This document shows, piece by piece, positions 1 to 11,374 of a stretch of 64,000 nt of DNA. Under the pieces are notes generated by a model that was not told the origin of the DNA, did no database searches, and worked only from the letters and a program-made list of their open reading frames with translations. Origin of the DNA: Apostichopus japonicus (taxonomy: Eukaryota; Echinodermata; Holothuroidea; Aspidochirotida; Stichopodidae); assembly GCF_037975245.1 (NCBI RefSeq), contig NC_092581.1:20608303-20672302 (forward strand), written 5' to 3'. The position numbers were made by a program, and so were the translations under genes. The number at the start of each line of letters is the position of its first letter. Within the stretch, counting starts at the first letter, position 1.

Positions 1-275
1 CGGATTAAAATAATCCGAATTTCTAAAAATCAGTAAGTCGCTTTGCCTTTACAACTATGCCGACATCTTCTCTATAAAATAGTTTCAATTCCTGCTACTC
101 CTTGTCACTTTCGGTGATCATGCAATGAAGAAGAACTAGTTTTGCTCGAAAGCTCTGCAAAAACCAAACATTGGCTGTTTTACTTCCAATCACTTACCTA
201 ATTCAATTATTGTATCTCACTCGAGATCCAGCCATTCTCTAAATGCAGCATAGTTGTTTAACAGTTTTTCCGTTA

Positions 276-277
276 TT

Positions 278-317
<40 letters not shown>
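276..317. repeat. (TA)n microsatellite
   Basis: An uninterrupted AT dinucleotide run. The 300-700 region around it has no convincing gene; a poly-G run lies at about 449-467. Confidence 0.95.
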
Positions 318-320
<3 letters not shown>

Positions 321-723
321 AATTGGACCATCTAAAGGTGGTTAAGTATAGTTTATGTAAAACCTATGGAAAACGTAGTGTATAATTAATAATGATGTTT
401 CAGATGAATCTATTTTTAATATGTGAATCCTCTTGGATTTCGGGGGAGTGGGGGGGGGGGGGGGGGCTTCATTAAAATAATAGCCTACACTGATAGTAGC
501 ATATCTTGACATTATACTTTGCCTTAATAACAGTTTGCCATTTCATGTTAAAATAATTAAATTTTGTCAAAAGGTTGATAAAGTTTTCAAAGTTGGCAAT
601 TTTCACAAAGTCTCCATACTTCGCATGCTTCAAGTAAAATCGCAGGATGAAAATAATACGAAGTTCGTTGAACCGTCTGATATGTTATTACCCGATGTGT
701 TATTAAGAGCTTGCTTCCAAAAA

Positions 724-1091
724 CGCAAGGGCGTAGGAACCGGTGGGGCTGGGGACGCCAGCCCCCCAGTGAAAAATGTGGAGGGGCGGAAGTATCAGTC
801 CGCCCCCCCCCCCCGCTTCGCAAGTCAGAAAACCCCTTTTTCATTTCCAAATGAGAAAAAAAATCTCATTTGGAGCACTAAATTGCATCTAAGGCCAGGT
901 GAAAATACAAATTAAGTTTACAAAATGGTGTGAGTGTTGAAGTGTGCTATATTGCACCAAATTGCATCTGAGGCCACCTGCAAATGCAAAAAATTCCAAA
1001 GGGGAGGGGGACACCCACTCCCCTTAGACCCTTCCCCCAGTCCGGCCATCAGTCTTCAGCCCCCCACTCAAAAGTACCTTCCCACGCCACT
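724..1091. mobile_element. Probable small non-autonomous DNA transposon (MITE-like)
   Basis: The left end (AGGGCGTAGGAACCGG) and the reverse complement of the right end (CAGTGGCGTGGGAAGG) are imperfectly similar, as expected of degraded terminal inverted repeats. The interior is C-rich or G-rich and has no credible coding sequence. No clear target duplication was found, so the limits are approximate. Confidence 0.35.
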
Positions 1092-1169
1092 GCAAAAACG
1101 TAAATATGTAAAAGAATCAATTGAACATCAGAAAAGATATCCTTAACAATAACATACATAAGTGTGATA

Positions 1170-1420
1170 TACTTGGCTTGGATATTCCCGAAGTTTACAG
1201 GTGATCGTTTTTATGTGTGAGTGTGAACCTGAAATGTGAAGCTTATTGTAAACAAATAATCTTATATATAGATTGAGAGAGTGTGAATCTGTAATATGAA
1301 CGCTTATTGTAAACAGATCACCATGTAGGATAAGAGTGTAAACATACAATGTAAACGATTACATAAATGAATAAGTTATCGTTTAGAGTGTGAGTATCAA
1401 ACTGCAGCGTGAACACCCGA
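1170..1420. repeat. Degenerate tandem repeat, unit about 75 bp
   Basis: Three loosely similar units contain GTGTGAACCTG- or GTGTGAATCTG-like text followed by TTATTGTAAACA. A further related unit is at about 1850-1890. No coding signal. Confidence 0.45.
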
Positions 1421-1466
1421 ACCGAATTGTACAGTTGCTTATAATAGCGTTTTTGACTTGAATATA

Positions 1467-1762
1467 TTGCGCATTTATATGCATCTGTGTTATAACACGT
1501 GTTATGCTAGAGGCACATTTTATTGCGGCCTGTGTTAAAAAAATATATAAAAATATAAAAATATAAAAAAATATAAAAAATCAAAAATCAAAAAATATTT
1601 TATATTAGGCTATATAAAAATAAAATAAAAAAATAAAAAAAATATATAATACCACTACGATTTACTGTATTGTATCTTTAACATATCTAGCTCTCGCATG
1701 CTCCCAAAACATAACACGTGTTAGTGTGTTATAACACCCTGGCATATAAATGCATAATATGC
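1467..1762. repeat. Foldback/MITE-like inverted repeat with AT-rich centre
   Basis: The left arm (GCATTTATATGCAT, GTGTTATAACACGTGTTATG) recurs in reverse complement at 1709-1762. The roughly 190-bp centre consists of TATAAAAATA-type text. The word TAACACGTGTTA is itself palindromic in both arms. Probably a MITE; class not assigned. Confidence 0.5.
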
Positions 1763-1889
1763 TACACGTTAAGAACAAATATAAGCTCACACCTTTTCGG
1801 CTTGGGTGGCGTGAAGCCTTTAATTTAAACAAGTAATCGTTTATCGTGTGGCGGTGTGAACCTGCAATATGACAATCATTATTCTAAAC

Positions 1890-2830
1890 AGCTTTTGGTA
1901 TGGTATCTTCACTCCATGCATTTATTTAAATTTGATCACATGTTAACTTAGGGTAGTTTTTTTCATTATACATATCGCATTTTCAAACGTATAGGTCTTT
2001 TCCACTTATAACAATTGAGTATGCATAATTCGAGGTTTGAAATATTTGTCGTGAATGATCACTTCAATATGGTCGAAATTTAGACATTTATTTGTGCGTA
2101 CTTTTAAACTGTGTAGAAACCGATAACAGTGAAACAAACCCAATGTGTAATTGTTCCTTCCACTCCATTGGATTCTTTTCGCACTTTTGTTGTCAACTTT
2201 TAGGCAGGAAACAACCTCATAATATCATAGGTGTGTCTCGCTTTTAAAAAGCAACTAATTTTTCACAACAATAGATTGGTATGGCAAGATGAACTTATTA
2301 CCATACCCCTTGCATTCAATTCAATTTCTTTATTCCAGTATAAATTACAAAATTTATAAAGAGGACACATAATAATGATACACAAAAGACGTAAAATGTA
2401 CATTCATGAAACTTTGAAAACTATTTATACACCAATAAATTAACTGTGTCTGAATTTTCGAGTTTTCCTCACCAACATTCTTCATCATACTTTCTTCTAC
2501 TCGTGCAATTTTGACCTGTCTATTAGGGGTTCAAGGAGGTTTTTCTATATTGGTTGTCCATAGATTGAATTTTGTGCAGCATCATGGGTATGTTTTGAAG
2601 TGATTTTTATTCACGAGAAATGTGAATTTTCAAATTCTCAACAAATAATGGGCTTAAAACCTTGAAAAGTGGGGCTTTCGGATATTGTGGGCCGTGACGT
2701 AGAATCACATACAAAAGCAATGATCCATAGGACATGCAATGAGGTCGAACATGATGTGTGACTGGTTACAATCTCCAAAAAGGTTATGGATGGAATAAAA
2801 CTTTTGGGAAATACTTGGTTCTCAGGCAAA
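1890..2830. other. No gene seen
   Basis: AT-rich sequence without a splice-bounded or long open reading frame that I can support. The stretch at 2318-2400 resembles the 3' tail of a retroelement, but no domain is present. Confidence 0.5.
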
Positions 2831-2837
2831 AGTGTAC

Positions 2838-2998
2838 ATCTGGTTGGTCATTTTCAAGCCCGAGAAGTGCCATTTCCGGTGATCTGGGGGGTATCAAAAC
2901 CAGAAATTTTCTTGTACGCTCCGCGCCAACTGATGGTGGCGCTCCGCTTAGATGGTAATTCGCGCCCCCGGGTTTGAAAATCCTGGATACGCGCCTGT
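2838..2998 (-). mobile_element. Fragment related to the hAT-like element at 33517-34888
   Basis: Read on the minus strand, this stretch matches the first part of the element at 33.5 kb, including the GCGGAGCGCCACCAT and GCGCGGAGCGTA blocks and the GAAAATTT stretch. It ends at CCTGGATACGCGCCTG, a diverged form of the CAGGCCCGTAGCCAG terminus. Only one end is recognisable, so it is a relic. Confidence 0.5.
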
Positions 2999-3166
2999 AT
3001 ATATATATATAGAGCTATTCTAAATTTCTGCCACGCCTATTATTGTATACTGATGAGATATAAATGCAAGAGTTTGTGCCACTGCGTGTAAAAATAAGAA
3101 TAATAACAATATTATGCGATAAGAAAGGTTTACTCTCCTTTACAGTAGTAAAATTTGGTTTCGTAC

Positions 3167-3644
3167 TTCTCAAGCAATATAAATCACACAGTCCATGTTC
3201 CCATTCACGGAGTGTTAGCTCAGTGGTTAACACCGGTGCCTTTCAATCATAAGGTCCCCGGTTCGAGTCACTCCCAAATTAATGTATGTCGTCCAGTTAC
3301 AGAGTTGTTGACAATTAACAATTCATAATCATGGACGTTAAATATGAATGTGAGAGACTGACTTCGGTCAGCTTGCGGCTTTGATAAGCCAATTAGGCTT
3401 CTTCGCGAGTTCCTGCTTGCAGGAGGATCTAATATACATACATACATACATACATTTGTCTGGTCTACACAGGTATGAATTATTGGGACTAGATAGTTGG
3501 TAGTTTTCACTATTACAGGAGCAAGTTAGTCTCGATCCGTCACCGTAACAGGGGGGTGTTGTGTTGCCGGCTATCTCTACATCACAGCTCACATTTGAAT
3601 TCATCCGGGCTCCATCGAAAAAACACTGTGTGAACTTGTCGCAT
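3167..3644 (-). pseudogene. CysX exon (copy a), interrupted by a SINE
   Basis: On the minus strand this reads as the eight-cysteine CysX module (CDKFTQCF, then a PPCYGDG block, CSC and YLC), 60-70% like the intact copies at 42.2 and 53.8 kb. The upstream boundary is a TTTCAG acceptor. A 4-bp loss just after the acceptor, relative to the other copies, removes the serine/cysteine codon context and shifts the entry phase from 1 to 2. The exon is then split at 3207-3457 by a SINE, after which the last 40 bp (to a GTACGA donor at 3166) remain. Shifted phase plus insertion make it almost certainly dead. It lies 1.1 kb downstream of the signal exon at 4836-4764. Confidence 0.75.
3207..3457 (+). mobile_element. 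tRNA-derived SINE
   Basis: The head begins GGAGTGTTAGCTCAGTGG, with an A box at 3216-3226 and a B box (GGTTCGAGTC) at 3260-3269, the two internal RNA polymerase III promoter elements. The body carries a small hairpin (GACTTCGGTC) and a conserved-looking 3' part, then a (CATA)n tail. The T-stem does not pair well, so this is a tRNA-derived element and not a working tRNA gene. Comparison with the empty site in the CysX exon at 53.78 kb (CCCATTCGTCTGG) defines the insertion exactly. CATTC and CATTT flank it as a likely short target duplication. Confidence 0.8.
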
Positions 3645-3649
3645 CTGAA

Positions 3650-4760
3650 ATCCAAACAAGAAAATGAAAACAAACGTTTTAAGTAAACATATATTAGTTT
3701 ATATTTATAGAAGTATAACTACAATATTGATTCAGCTTCAAACATTTGTTACTGATGTCCGTTAACATTCGCTATTTTGTACTTAAAGCAGACTATACTT
3801 CTGTAGTATTACGAGTACATATAAAATCTATCTAGGTACCAGAACGTGTGCGAGTACAAGGGCATAAGAAGGAGTGCTTAATTTTATAATAGTTCCTACA
3901 ATTGTCATATAGCTTCTATAGCTACTATTCCAGATGGCCCACATACAAATACAGGTTAGTTTTCTAGGAAACAGACTCACTACATGTAACAAAACTTAAA
4001 ATGAAAACAATCACAAGCCATAGATGTGTTTATTTACAAAAGTTAAGTAGGCCTACGTTGTCACAGACAAAGCGTTTGGAGGACTTTGCAGCTGGCTTTT
4101 AGTGTTCTAGCTTAGCTGAAGTTTCATAACGGGTGGCTTTGTTTTGGTCTGTAATATCCACAAAAATAGTGATACTTTCATATATTTCGAAGTCACTTTA
4201 TATTTTGAACAACAATTGGAATTTAGTAGTGCACTGTAACTCAAAGTACACTTTTCTTATAGTTTGTTGCAAAGTACAAAGCTTCAGAGTAAGCAAGGGA
4301 TGAAATATGAGACAAAATCACGTATCAGTCAAACGCAATGAACTATTATTCATCGTAGTATAAACAGTGTGAGTTGTAACGTAAGGTGACTACAATTCGT
4401 AAATATTGCGTTATAAGTAGGCAAAAAGTATGTGCCTCGGATTTTTCCGATGACAAAATCGATAATTTTAAATATATGATTGACTTCGTATTTTTGCGTG
4501 AGCTGATATTTTTCGATCACTTGCATGTCTACAAATGATATTTTGTTTTCAAATGGGTTTGTTCCGTTCCTGCCACTGTTTGCTAATGTATATGGGTGAT
4601 AATCCTTTTGATTTAAAAGTCATAAACGTGTAGAACAACTTATCGATGTATCGATCAAGCTGTTACAATATCAGCTACTCATGTAGCTAATTTGTCAAGT
4701 AGTTTGGGCGGACGACTAAACTCGATGAACTTTAATACAACAAAACAAGAAGAATTTTCT
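3650..4760. other. Probable intron, no exon seen
   Basis: The stretch at 3650-3830 is a diverged version of the sequence that follows CysX exons at 14.35, 35.06, 42.4, 54.0 and 56.3 kb, so it is the old intron upstream of CysX. No splice-bounded reading frame was found in the rest. Confidence 0.5.
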
Positions 4761-4763
4761 TAC

Positions 4764-4836
4764 CAGAATTTACTTGAATCCAGCGGAATGAAGATAAAGT
4801 ACTGAAAATCACAAACATGTTCCGATAAATTCCCAT
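4764..4836 (-). CDS. First coding exon, signal peptide, of a minus-strand gene leaving the window on the left
   Basis: On the minus strand AAACATGG gives a good start context (A at -3, G at +4). The next 24 codons encode a short polar start, a hydrophobic core (MFVIFSTLSS) and a polar end (RWIQVNS), as in a secretory signal peptide. The exon closes at TCTG|GTAAGA, a strong 5' splice site in phase 1, the same phase as nearly every module exon in the window. The frame is open upstream, so an earlier Met at 4947 is possible, but the downstream Met fits a signal peptide better. The nearest CysX exon (3644-3167) enters in the wrong phase and is broken, so the transcript probably continues to exons outside the window. 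Confidence 0.55.
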
Positions 4837-4989
4837 GTTTACTAGGCAACTTTTCCTGGTTGTTTTTAAGTAGTGTTTCGTATAGCTGAATTCTGTCTGA
4901 TCATCGCACTGGTAGAACCATGAAGTTATGTTGATGAACAAACGCAATAAAGAATTTATTCAGTGATGACGCAGACAACATGGTGAAGG

Positions 4990-5840
4990 TATGTAGGCCT
5001 ATCAAAGTACTGTAACCTTACTCTATATACTAAGTAGGTTCCAGCTAGGATTGTTTACTCTATTAAAGCACAGTTCGACTGGACAAAGGTTAACGCATAC
5101 CAATTGGTTTGTCGAAATGATGACAAGTTTAGCTTCATGCTAAGTGTATTTCAGGGAATTATAAACTACAGAAATCATACTGACAATGTGTGCAATGGTG
5201 CTATACAATCAAGCTGAAGTTCATGCTACGAACAGAGAACGAGGTAATCCACATACGCGTAGAAAATCAGGTCCGGCAGCTAAGGAACCATTATTTTACA
5301 TGGCTCCCTATTTGAAACTATTCATTTATCCTTAAGTATATTACGAAATTGAAAAGAAATGGATTTACATCCCATCTTTCGAGAACTATGCAGTAATTTC
5401 ATACATTAACTATCATAAACAGATTATTGCGTAGAGACGTTTACATTACACATAAACTTTTCAACCAGGCATAGAGATCCTTCTAAACACACTTTTTCAA
5501 CTTTGGACTCAATGAGTAGGGATTCAATTTTTAAGAAGTTATGTAAGCCTGCCTGGGATCATGTCTAATAAATGCCTAATTTCATGATCTATCATGCAGT
5601 TTTTGTACTGCTATATGTTAAGTGTTCTGTACGTTGTGGTGCATGCTGCTTATTGAGATATTTTCAAGGGTTATATAAAGAACTTATTTGGTCCTTTCTG
5701 GGGACATCATCTGACGAAGTTTGAAGTTAATCATATTCCATACAATGTTAAAAGGGTGTTTCTGAACCTGCAAAGTAATGTATGGAATAATTTAGATAAG
5801 GAAAAAGACAGAAAGGTGTGGAGAATAAAGGTTGAAGAGA
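4990..5840. other. No gene seen
   Basis: AT-rich intergenic sequence upstream of the signal exon; its promoter would lie here, but no element can be singled out. Confidence 0.4.
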
Positions 5841-5841
5841 G

Positions 5842-6224
5842 CTACGAGAAGATTGATGGCAGGGGGTGGGAGAAACAAGGGGAGGTGGAGGGGGTGGGGG
5901 AGGCAATAGCAAAAGAAAGGTTAGTCATGTCCTTCCTGAATGTTGAGCCCATGAGATTGACATGTAGGGACATGTCATTAATGGTATAGTTGGGAAGTTT
6001 AAAGTGTTCTCCAACCGGAGTCTCAATCTTCCTGGTGTTGACTGTTGATCTGTGACCATGCAACGGCTTCTTGGGGATGGTTTTGGTTCACCAACATACT
6101 GGATGCCGCAAACTCTACAAGAGATCAGATATATGACATTGGTGGTTGTACAAGTGATGTGACCATTAGTCTTGTGTGTAAGTTGCCTGGGTGCTTTGGC
6201 CGGTGATGAAATTGGATTCAACAC
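5842..6224 (-). pseudogene. Penelope-like element remnant, GIY-YIG endonuclease domain
   Basis: The minus strand encodes NVIYLISCRVCGIQYVGE, which matches the start of the GIY-YIG nuclease of Penelope-like retroelements (a Y-L-I motif, then C-x2-C, then Q-Y-V-G-E). A frameshift near 6065 moves the remainder into another frame (MHGHRSTVNTRKIETPVGEH), which fits the next part of the same domain. No reverse transcriptase domain is visible upstream (6225-6500). The copy is truncated and frameshifted, so inactive. Confidence 0.7.
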
Positions 6225-8040
6225 ATTTTAAATTACCATGCTGAATGGGTGAAGGGTTAGAAGTTAGAGGTGGAACAGCAGCACGCACAAGTGGCGATGG
6301 TGGGGTTTACAGGGACGGCCGTTGGAGTCTATATGAAGTGAAGCGAATGTAGTGGTTGTTAGTGGTTATTCTCTGAAGAGGAGGAAGATTTGTGTGAAAA
6401 TTTTGTCCTCTGCTGGCATCCAATGAGCTGTAAAGTGTTCTTTTACACACTATAAGAAAGATAAATATGAGCTATGAGATGTAAGCTATCTTGGGATAAA
6501 GTGTTGAGAAGGTTTGAGTTTATAAGGCTTTACATATAGTGCGACCTTTATTACACTTAACCCATACCACAACAGTAATATTCTTGTGCTCATCATAAGA
6601 AAAAAAAAACAGAAAGCCAATAAAGTTTCCTATCTGGAGATATCGTGTGTACAAGAGCTTCAAAGTTTGACCCCGGTGACCTTAACTAAACACACAACAT
6701 TAATAAACCTACACCAAATTGTGTTCAAGCTTTACATTACATGAAGATCACAACATGCCTATATGGGCTCCTTTGATGTTCAGGTTCTGGAGCGTTCTGA
6801 CATTTTCACAGAAGAAACCAAAAAGAACCCTTTTCCATTTATTCATACTGCATAATCTACGGAGCATTTTAAGTGTAAAAATAGTGACTTAAGAAGCTCT
6901 TATGTGATTCAATATGTCAAATGATTGATACTTTTGTAATATTACCATTGAATAGAATGCTGTCAGGTTTTAATAATAACATCAGTTTGTTCTAACTGTT
7001 TTGAACTTCTGCTTGCCAGATAAAACGATGTTTCGAAAAATCAAATACCAATAGCGTCTTCTGTATCTATGACTTTGGTGTTATGACAAAAAAATACTTT
7101 GATTGATATTTGAGCTTCTATCACGACATAAAATTGTTTATTCACACACAAGTAGATATATTTGTAAACAAGCACCAACAACCATACACACACATTATCC
7201 GGAGAAAAAGTGTAACTGCAGACTTAAATATATCCCCGAATTGACACATGTGAATCAACCTCAGGATGACAAATATAATTTAAAAAGATTTCATTGTTTT
7301 AACTATGTCTTTATTATCATTCCATGTATTAACACTTTAACTGTTGAAAACATCGAACACATAGATTAAAAATTAAAGGACTGCTGCTTAGTTACATGGA
7401 AGCATGTTCAAGGTAACAATTATAAACAAAGTATCTTTCACCATGTTAAACATGTTTTTATTTTTTTATGCGATGATATTCACATTCATCATTAAATCTT
7501 TAATTACGCAAAAAACGAGTATGCGATGTTTGGATCATATTGTTGTGGCAATCCTACCAGCACCAAACGCCGTGAAATTACTCAACTGCCTTGCTACATT
7601 ACCATGTTGCCCCAGATGATCCCTAACTAGTAGAGAGACAACCAAATAATTATCAAATTTTTGACTTCATGGGAAGATTCAGACGGAGTGTAACTCCAAT
7701 ACTATTACATTATTTTACATGTTGTGGTACGTGAGAAATGTTAATGGTTACTGAGAAAAAATGTTGCCCTTAATATAATCATTGTCACTTTGCATGGTTT
7801 TGCATACCAATAATCATATTGATTGATTGTGGCAAGACCGCAACATAGAAAATACAAAGTAGATTAAGAAAAACAAACTGAGATAAAGATTCATAATTAT
7901 ATCACGCGTCTAGCAAGTATTAGTGGGTCGTCATGGAGATGAAACTTATTATTCAAAATTTGTAAATAACTCTGTTTCTGGAAAGGAACAAACCACACCA
8001 TCTACATCCTCCTAAAATATGGAAATGAAGTATACAATGA
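6225..8040. other. No gene seen
   Basis: AT-rich sequence with only short frames. It lies downstream of the last exon at 8736 on the minus strand and may include part of that gene's 3' region or be intergenic. Confidence 0.4.
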
Positions 8041-8044
8041 TTGG

Positions 8045-8625
8045 AAAAGCGATAACAACTTGAAATACAACAGCATGAAGACATTGCATAAAACAACGAC
8101 ATATGTTCAATGCATTGCTCGTTATATTATCACGTAATGAAATCAAGAAACAAAACCACTTACAGCACACTATATGTGAAGTATATATATGAAATATACG
8201 TACAAAATTAACAATTGCAAACTTAAGGATTGATGTTTACAATTCCAAAACAATCCATCTGCCGGTGCCATACTAAACTACAATTATCATAAGTAATAAA
8301 AAGTTGAAAAACAAGAGCATGAAGACATTACATATAAAAGGATACTGCTCACGATATTATCATGTAATGAATTCAAGAAACAAAACCACTCACATCACAA
8401 TATATATGAAGTACTTAATATGAAATATACACACAAAATTAAGCATGTTATTGAAAATTCCAAAACAATCGAGATGGGCTAGCTACCAGTGTCATACTAA
8501 AATACAATCATCATTAGTAATCAAAGCTTGAAAAACAGCAGCATGAAAACATTACATAAAACAGCAATATAAAGTATAATGTTCCCGATATTATCATGAA
8601 ATGGTTACATATTACGCAAAAACCC
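8045..8625. repeat. Three degenerate direct repeats, about 220-250 bp apart
   Basis: Each unit contains an AGCATGAAGACATT-like block, ATTATCA(T/C)GTAATGAA, AAGAAACAAAACCACT and a TATATGAAGTA block; the third unit is truncated. The repeats begin directly after the predicted stop codon at 8736, so they may be transcribed as 3' UTR. Confidence 0.6.
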
Positions 8626-8735
8626 TTAGACTGAATGACAAATTGTTATTGGTATTCTTGAAATAATTTTCATGTTGATGATCTGGTTTTGACATTGTTG
8701 GGGATCCGATTTATCTTCTTCTGTAGCATCTGTAG

Positions 8736-8762
8736 CTAAACAGTTTCCTCCTCCGGATCGTT
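8736..8762 (-). CDS. Predicted last coding exon of the membrane receptor gene
   Basis: A strong acceptor (CTTCTTTTTTTCAG) precedes position 8762. The transmembrane exon at 12257-11965 ends in phase 0 at CCAAAC|GTAAAT. Entering here in phase 0 gives NDPEEETV and a stop, so the predicted cytoplasmic tail ends in acidic residues followed by Thr-Val. In phase 1 the same exon would stay open for about 44 codons, to a stop at about 8631. The choice therefore depends on which donor is used. The 3.2-kb intron holds a foldback-like element. Confidence is moderate because a terminal exon of nine codons cannot be tested by composition. Confidence 0.4.
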   Translation of the reverse strand, partial: NDPEEETV

Positions 8763-9689
8763 CTGAAAAAAAGAAGTCCGATGCGTTGATCTTACAAAAG
8801 AAGATATACAAGAGAAAACCATCTAACACTAAATGCTACACGGTTTTGAACCAAATTGCACAACGTATAGTTTAGTCAATGAAACTAAAATGTTGGTTAC
8901 AAAGAATGTGATTTCTCTTTTAGAGCGTGTCCATATAGCGATTACTTTTTCCGGTACAAGCGCATTCAGTTTGTTTCTCAGAGAGAATTCTGGCAACTTT
9001 AGATTCAACCGAGTTTGAATAAACTCACTTGTTTCAATTTGAAAATTTTTGAAAAATTTGAAAACAAACATGGTGTAAAAATGTGAACTAAGAAAGATAA
9101 GTACTGAAGTAGCTTTCCACCATGAGTTTTGAAAGTTCTTCCCGTAATTGAGCATTTAACCTTTATAGACAGCAACGCTACATGTAAAACAGAAACTGTT
9201 AAGGGACTGTTTATGAGGTACAAAGTTTCTAAGCTCCTAATCTGCTTACTCCTGTTGGTGCCATACAACGGTTGATCCTGATCAGAGATTTGTTGCCTAG
9301 GGCTGATATGAGGTTGTAAAATTGCAAGTAGATGCTTTTGCAACTGTTTTTTTTTAAATCTATCGAAAACGGAATAGTTCTAAAGTGTCATATTTTTCCT
9401 ATTATAAGAACGATTAACACGAAACACTCATCAGAAGATATCGTGTTTCCTAGGTTTATGTAATCTGACCTCAAATGCCTAACACTGAATAATCGCCATT
9501 TTTAAAAGGATGCTAATGTCATGAGAATATATAAAACTTTGTTCCAGTGGCAATTCTTCAGATATTGAACTTTCAAAATTTCCAGACTGACCTGAAATGC
9601 CTAACACTAAAAAATCTCCATTTTTAAAAGTATGTAAATGTCATGAGAATATACACAAACTTGCTTCAGTCACATGAAAAAAATTACCT

Positions 9690-10190
9690 CAAATTTTCCG
9701 AGGTAACATACCACACTTTTACCCCGGTAAAACCGGGGTAAAAACGCGGTAAATTTGTTGTACATTACCGCGTTGTTTGGCCCTATGGACGCGGTAAACC
9801 GCGGTTTTCCGCAGTAAATTGCCACAAATTTACCATGTTTTTACCTCACTTTTACCCCAATTTTACCGCAGTTTTACCGTTCTTTTACCCCAATTTTACC
9901 TTATATTTACCACGCTGTTTCCTTAGCTTTACCTCAATTTACCATATTTTACCACGCTTTTACCGTTCTTTTACCCCAATTTTACCCTAGATTGACCACG
10001 CATTTACTACACTTTTACCCTAAATTTACCACAGTTTTACCGTTCTTTTACCCCAATTTTACCGTATATTAACCACGCTTTTTTTTCTTAGTTTTACCTC
10101 AATTTACCGTTCTTTTACCCCAATTTTACCGTGGATTTACCACGCTTTCACCTTAGTTTACCTCAGTTTAACATTTTTTTACACTAATTG
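9690..10190. repeat. TTTACC-rich degenerate array, left half of a foldback-like element
   Basis: About 25 occurrences of TTTTACC followed by CCA, GCA, GTT or similar, many as TTTTACCCCAATTTTACC. It starts with a self-complementary block (TTTACCCCGGTAAAACCGGGG). The array at 11375-11760 is rich in the complementary GGTAAA words, so the two can pair. Confidence 0.7.
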
Positions 10191-10752
10191 TAGGACACTT
10201 TTACTTCACATTGAACATGATGTTGTCCTAATTTCAATCAGCATGTACACCATATATTTCTTTGAATTTCACCCATCAGTGTACTGTATCATAATTTGGC
10301 TATATGCCTTTACCCTTATTGTAATGGTTGTATGCCTGATATGGAAGTCCACAGTTGTAGCATGCAACATTTTTTATTCATCAAAATCCATGGAGGTTTC
10401 ACACATAAGAAAGCCTTGTTAAATTTCAATTACCCTAGCTGGTATGATTCCTGACTCTCTTCTTTTGACTTAATTGGTAGTCCAGACTTTTGATCTCCTA
10501 TTGTCCTCAAAGACTTGTTTCATATGAAGAGGGTACTCTGATTGTGATATGATATGATATGCCTCGTATTATGCTTCCAACCGAAGGTACTTCAGCAGAC
10601 TAAGGAAATCCTTAGTCGGAAATTATTGAGGTTCCAAGTTTTTGTGAGTGGAAAGACCCGAATCTCGCCTTCTCTTTTCGAATAGTGCCCTGAAGTAACG
10701 AGGCAGGGGTGTGTGGTCCTGCTCCCGGGACCGCAATTTAACGTAACCTCCG

Positions 10753-10898
10753 AAGGACGTGAGTACTGCTTCCCACGTGTTGCCACTTTCCTACCACGAG
10801 AAAGGAGCGGGTGAAAATTGGTGTCAGTGTCGACAATTTTCACCCCGCTCCTTTCTCGTGGTAGGAGAGTGGCTACACGTGGCGGTACTCACGTCCTT
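10753..10898. repeat. Long inverted repeat (hairpin), arms about 65-70 bp
   Basis: The left arm starts AAGGACGTGAGTAC and includes CTACCACGAGAAAGGAGCGG; the right arm is its near-perfect reverse complement and ends GTACTCACGTCCTT. The loop is about 12-16 bp around GTGTCAGTGTCGAC. It lies close to the midpoint of the two TTTACC/GGTAAA arrays. Confidence 0.85.
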
Positions 10899-11374
10899 GA
10901 TTGTAGATACATAGACTTGTCAAGTCATTTAATGGCCCTGACAGAGAATACCCAAATCTGAGGACACTGATTGGTCAATTTTCGTGTTCTACAGTGTTGA
11001 GGCACAGAAGCTATGCTCTATGTGTGCTAGTTTATACAGTTCTTTTTTTCATTTTAAAGGCTTTTAGGTTCTCCCTAATAATGAAAAAAGAATTAATTGT
11101 TGTCTCCTCTGAAATATATCAGGGATTCCATGAAGGAATTCTCTATGTATCTGTCCTTTGCTTGTTTTCTTAGGAAAAGATAGGCATACTATAACATATA
11201 AGAATAGCAGTTTGTCTCCCTTCTTTATTCAACTCTTACCACAGGTAATTTATTTTGCCAACATTAAGATATGAGTAGAACAAAAGATTTGTCATATCAG
11301 TATTGCAAAAATATGGGACAAAATCATGGATAAATTGTTCTAAATGTACCATCATGTTTCATAATGTGACCCAT

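Noticed and set aside
3209-3275. A functional tRNA gene
   Set aside because: A and B boxes and a six-pair acceptor stem are present, but the T-stem does not pair and the anticodon loop is irregular. A SINE body and CATA tail follow.
8736-8762. Class I PDZ-binding C-terminus (EETV)
   Set aside because: Class I requires Ser or Thr two residues before the end; here that position is Glu. The final exon itself is uncertain.
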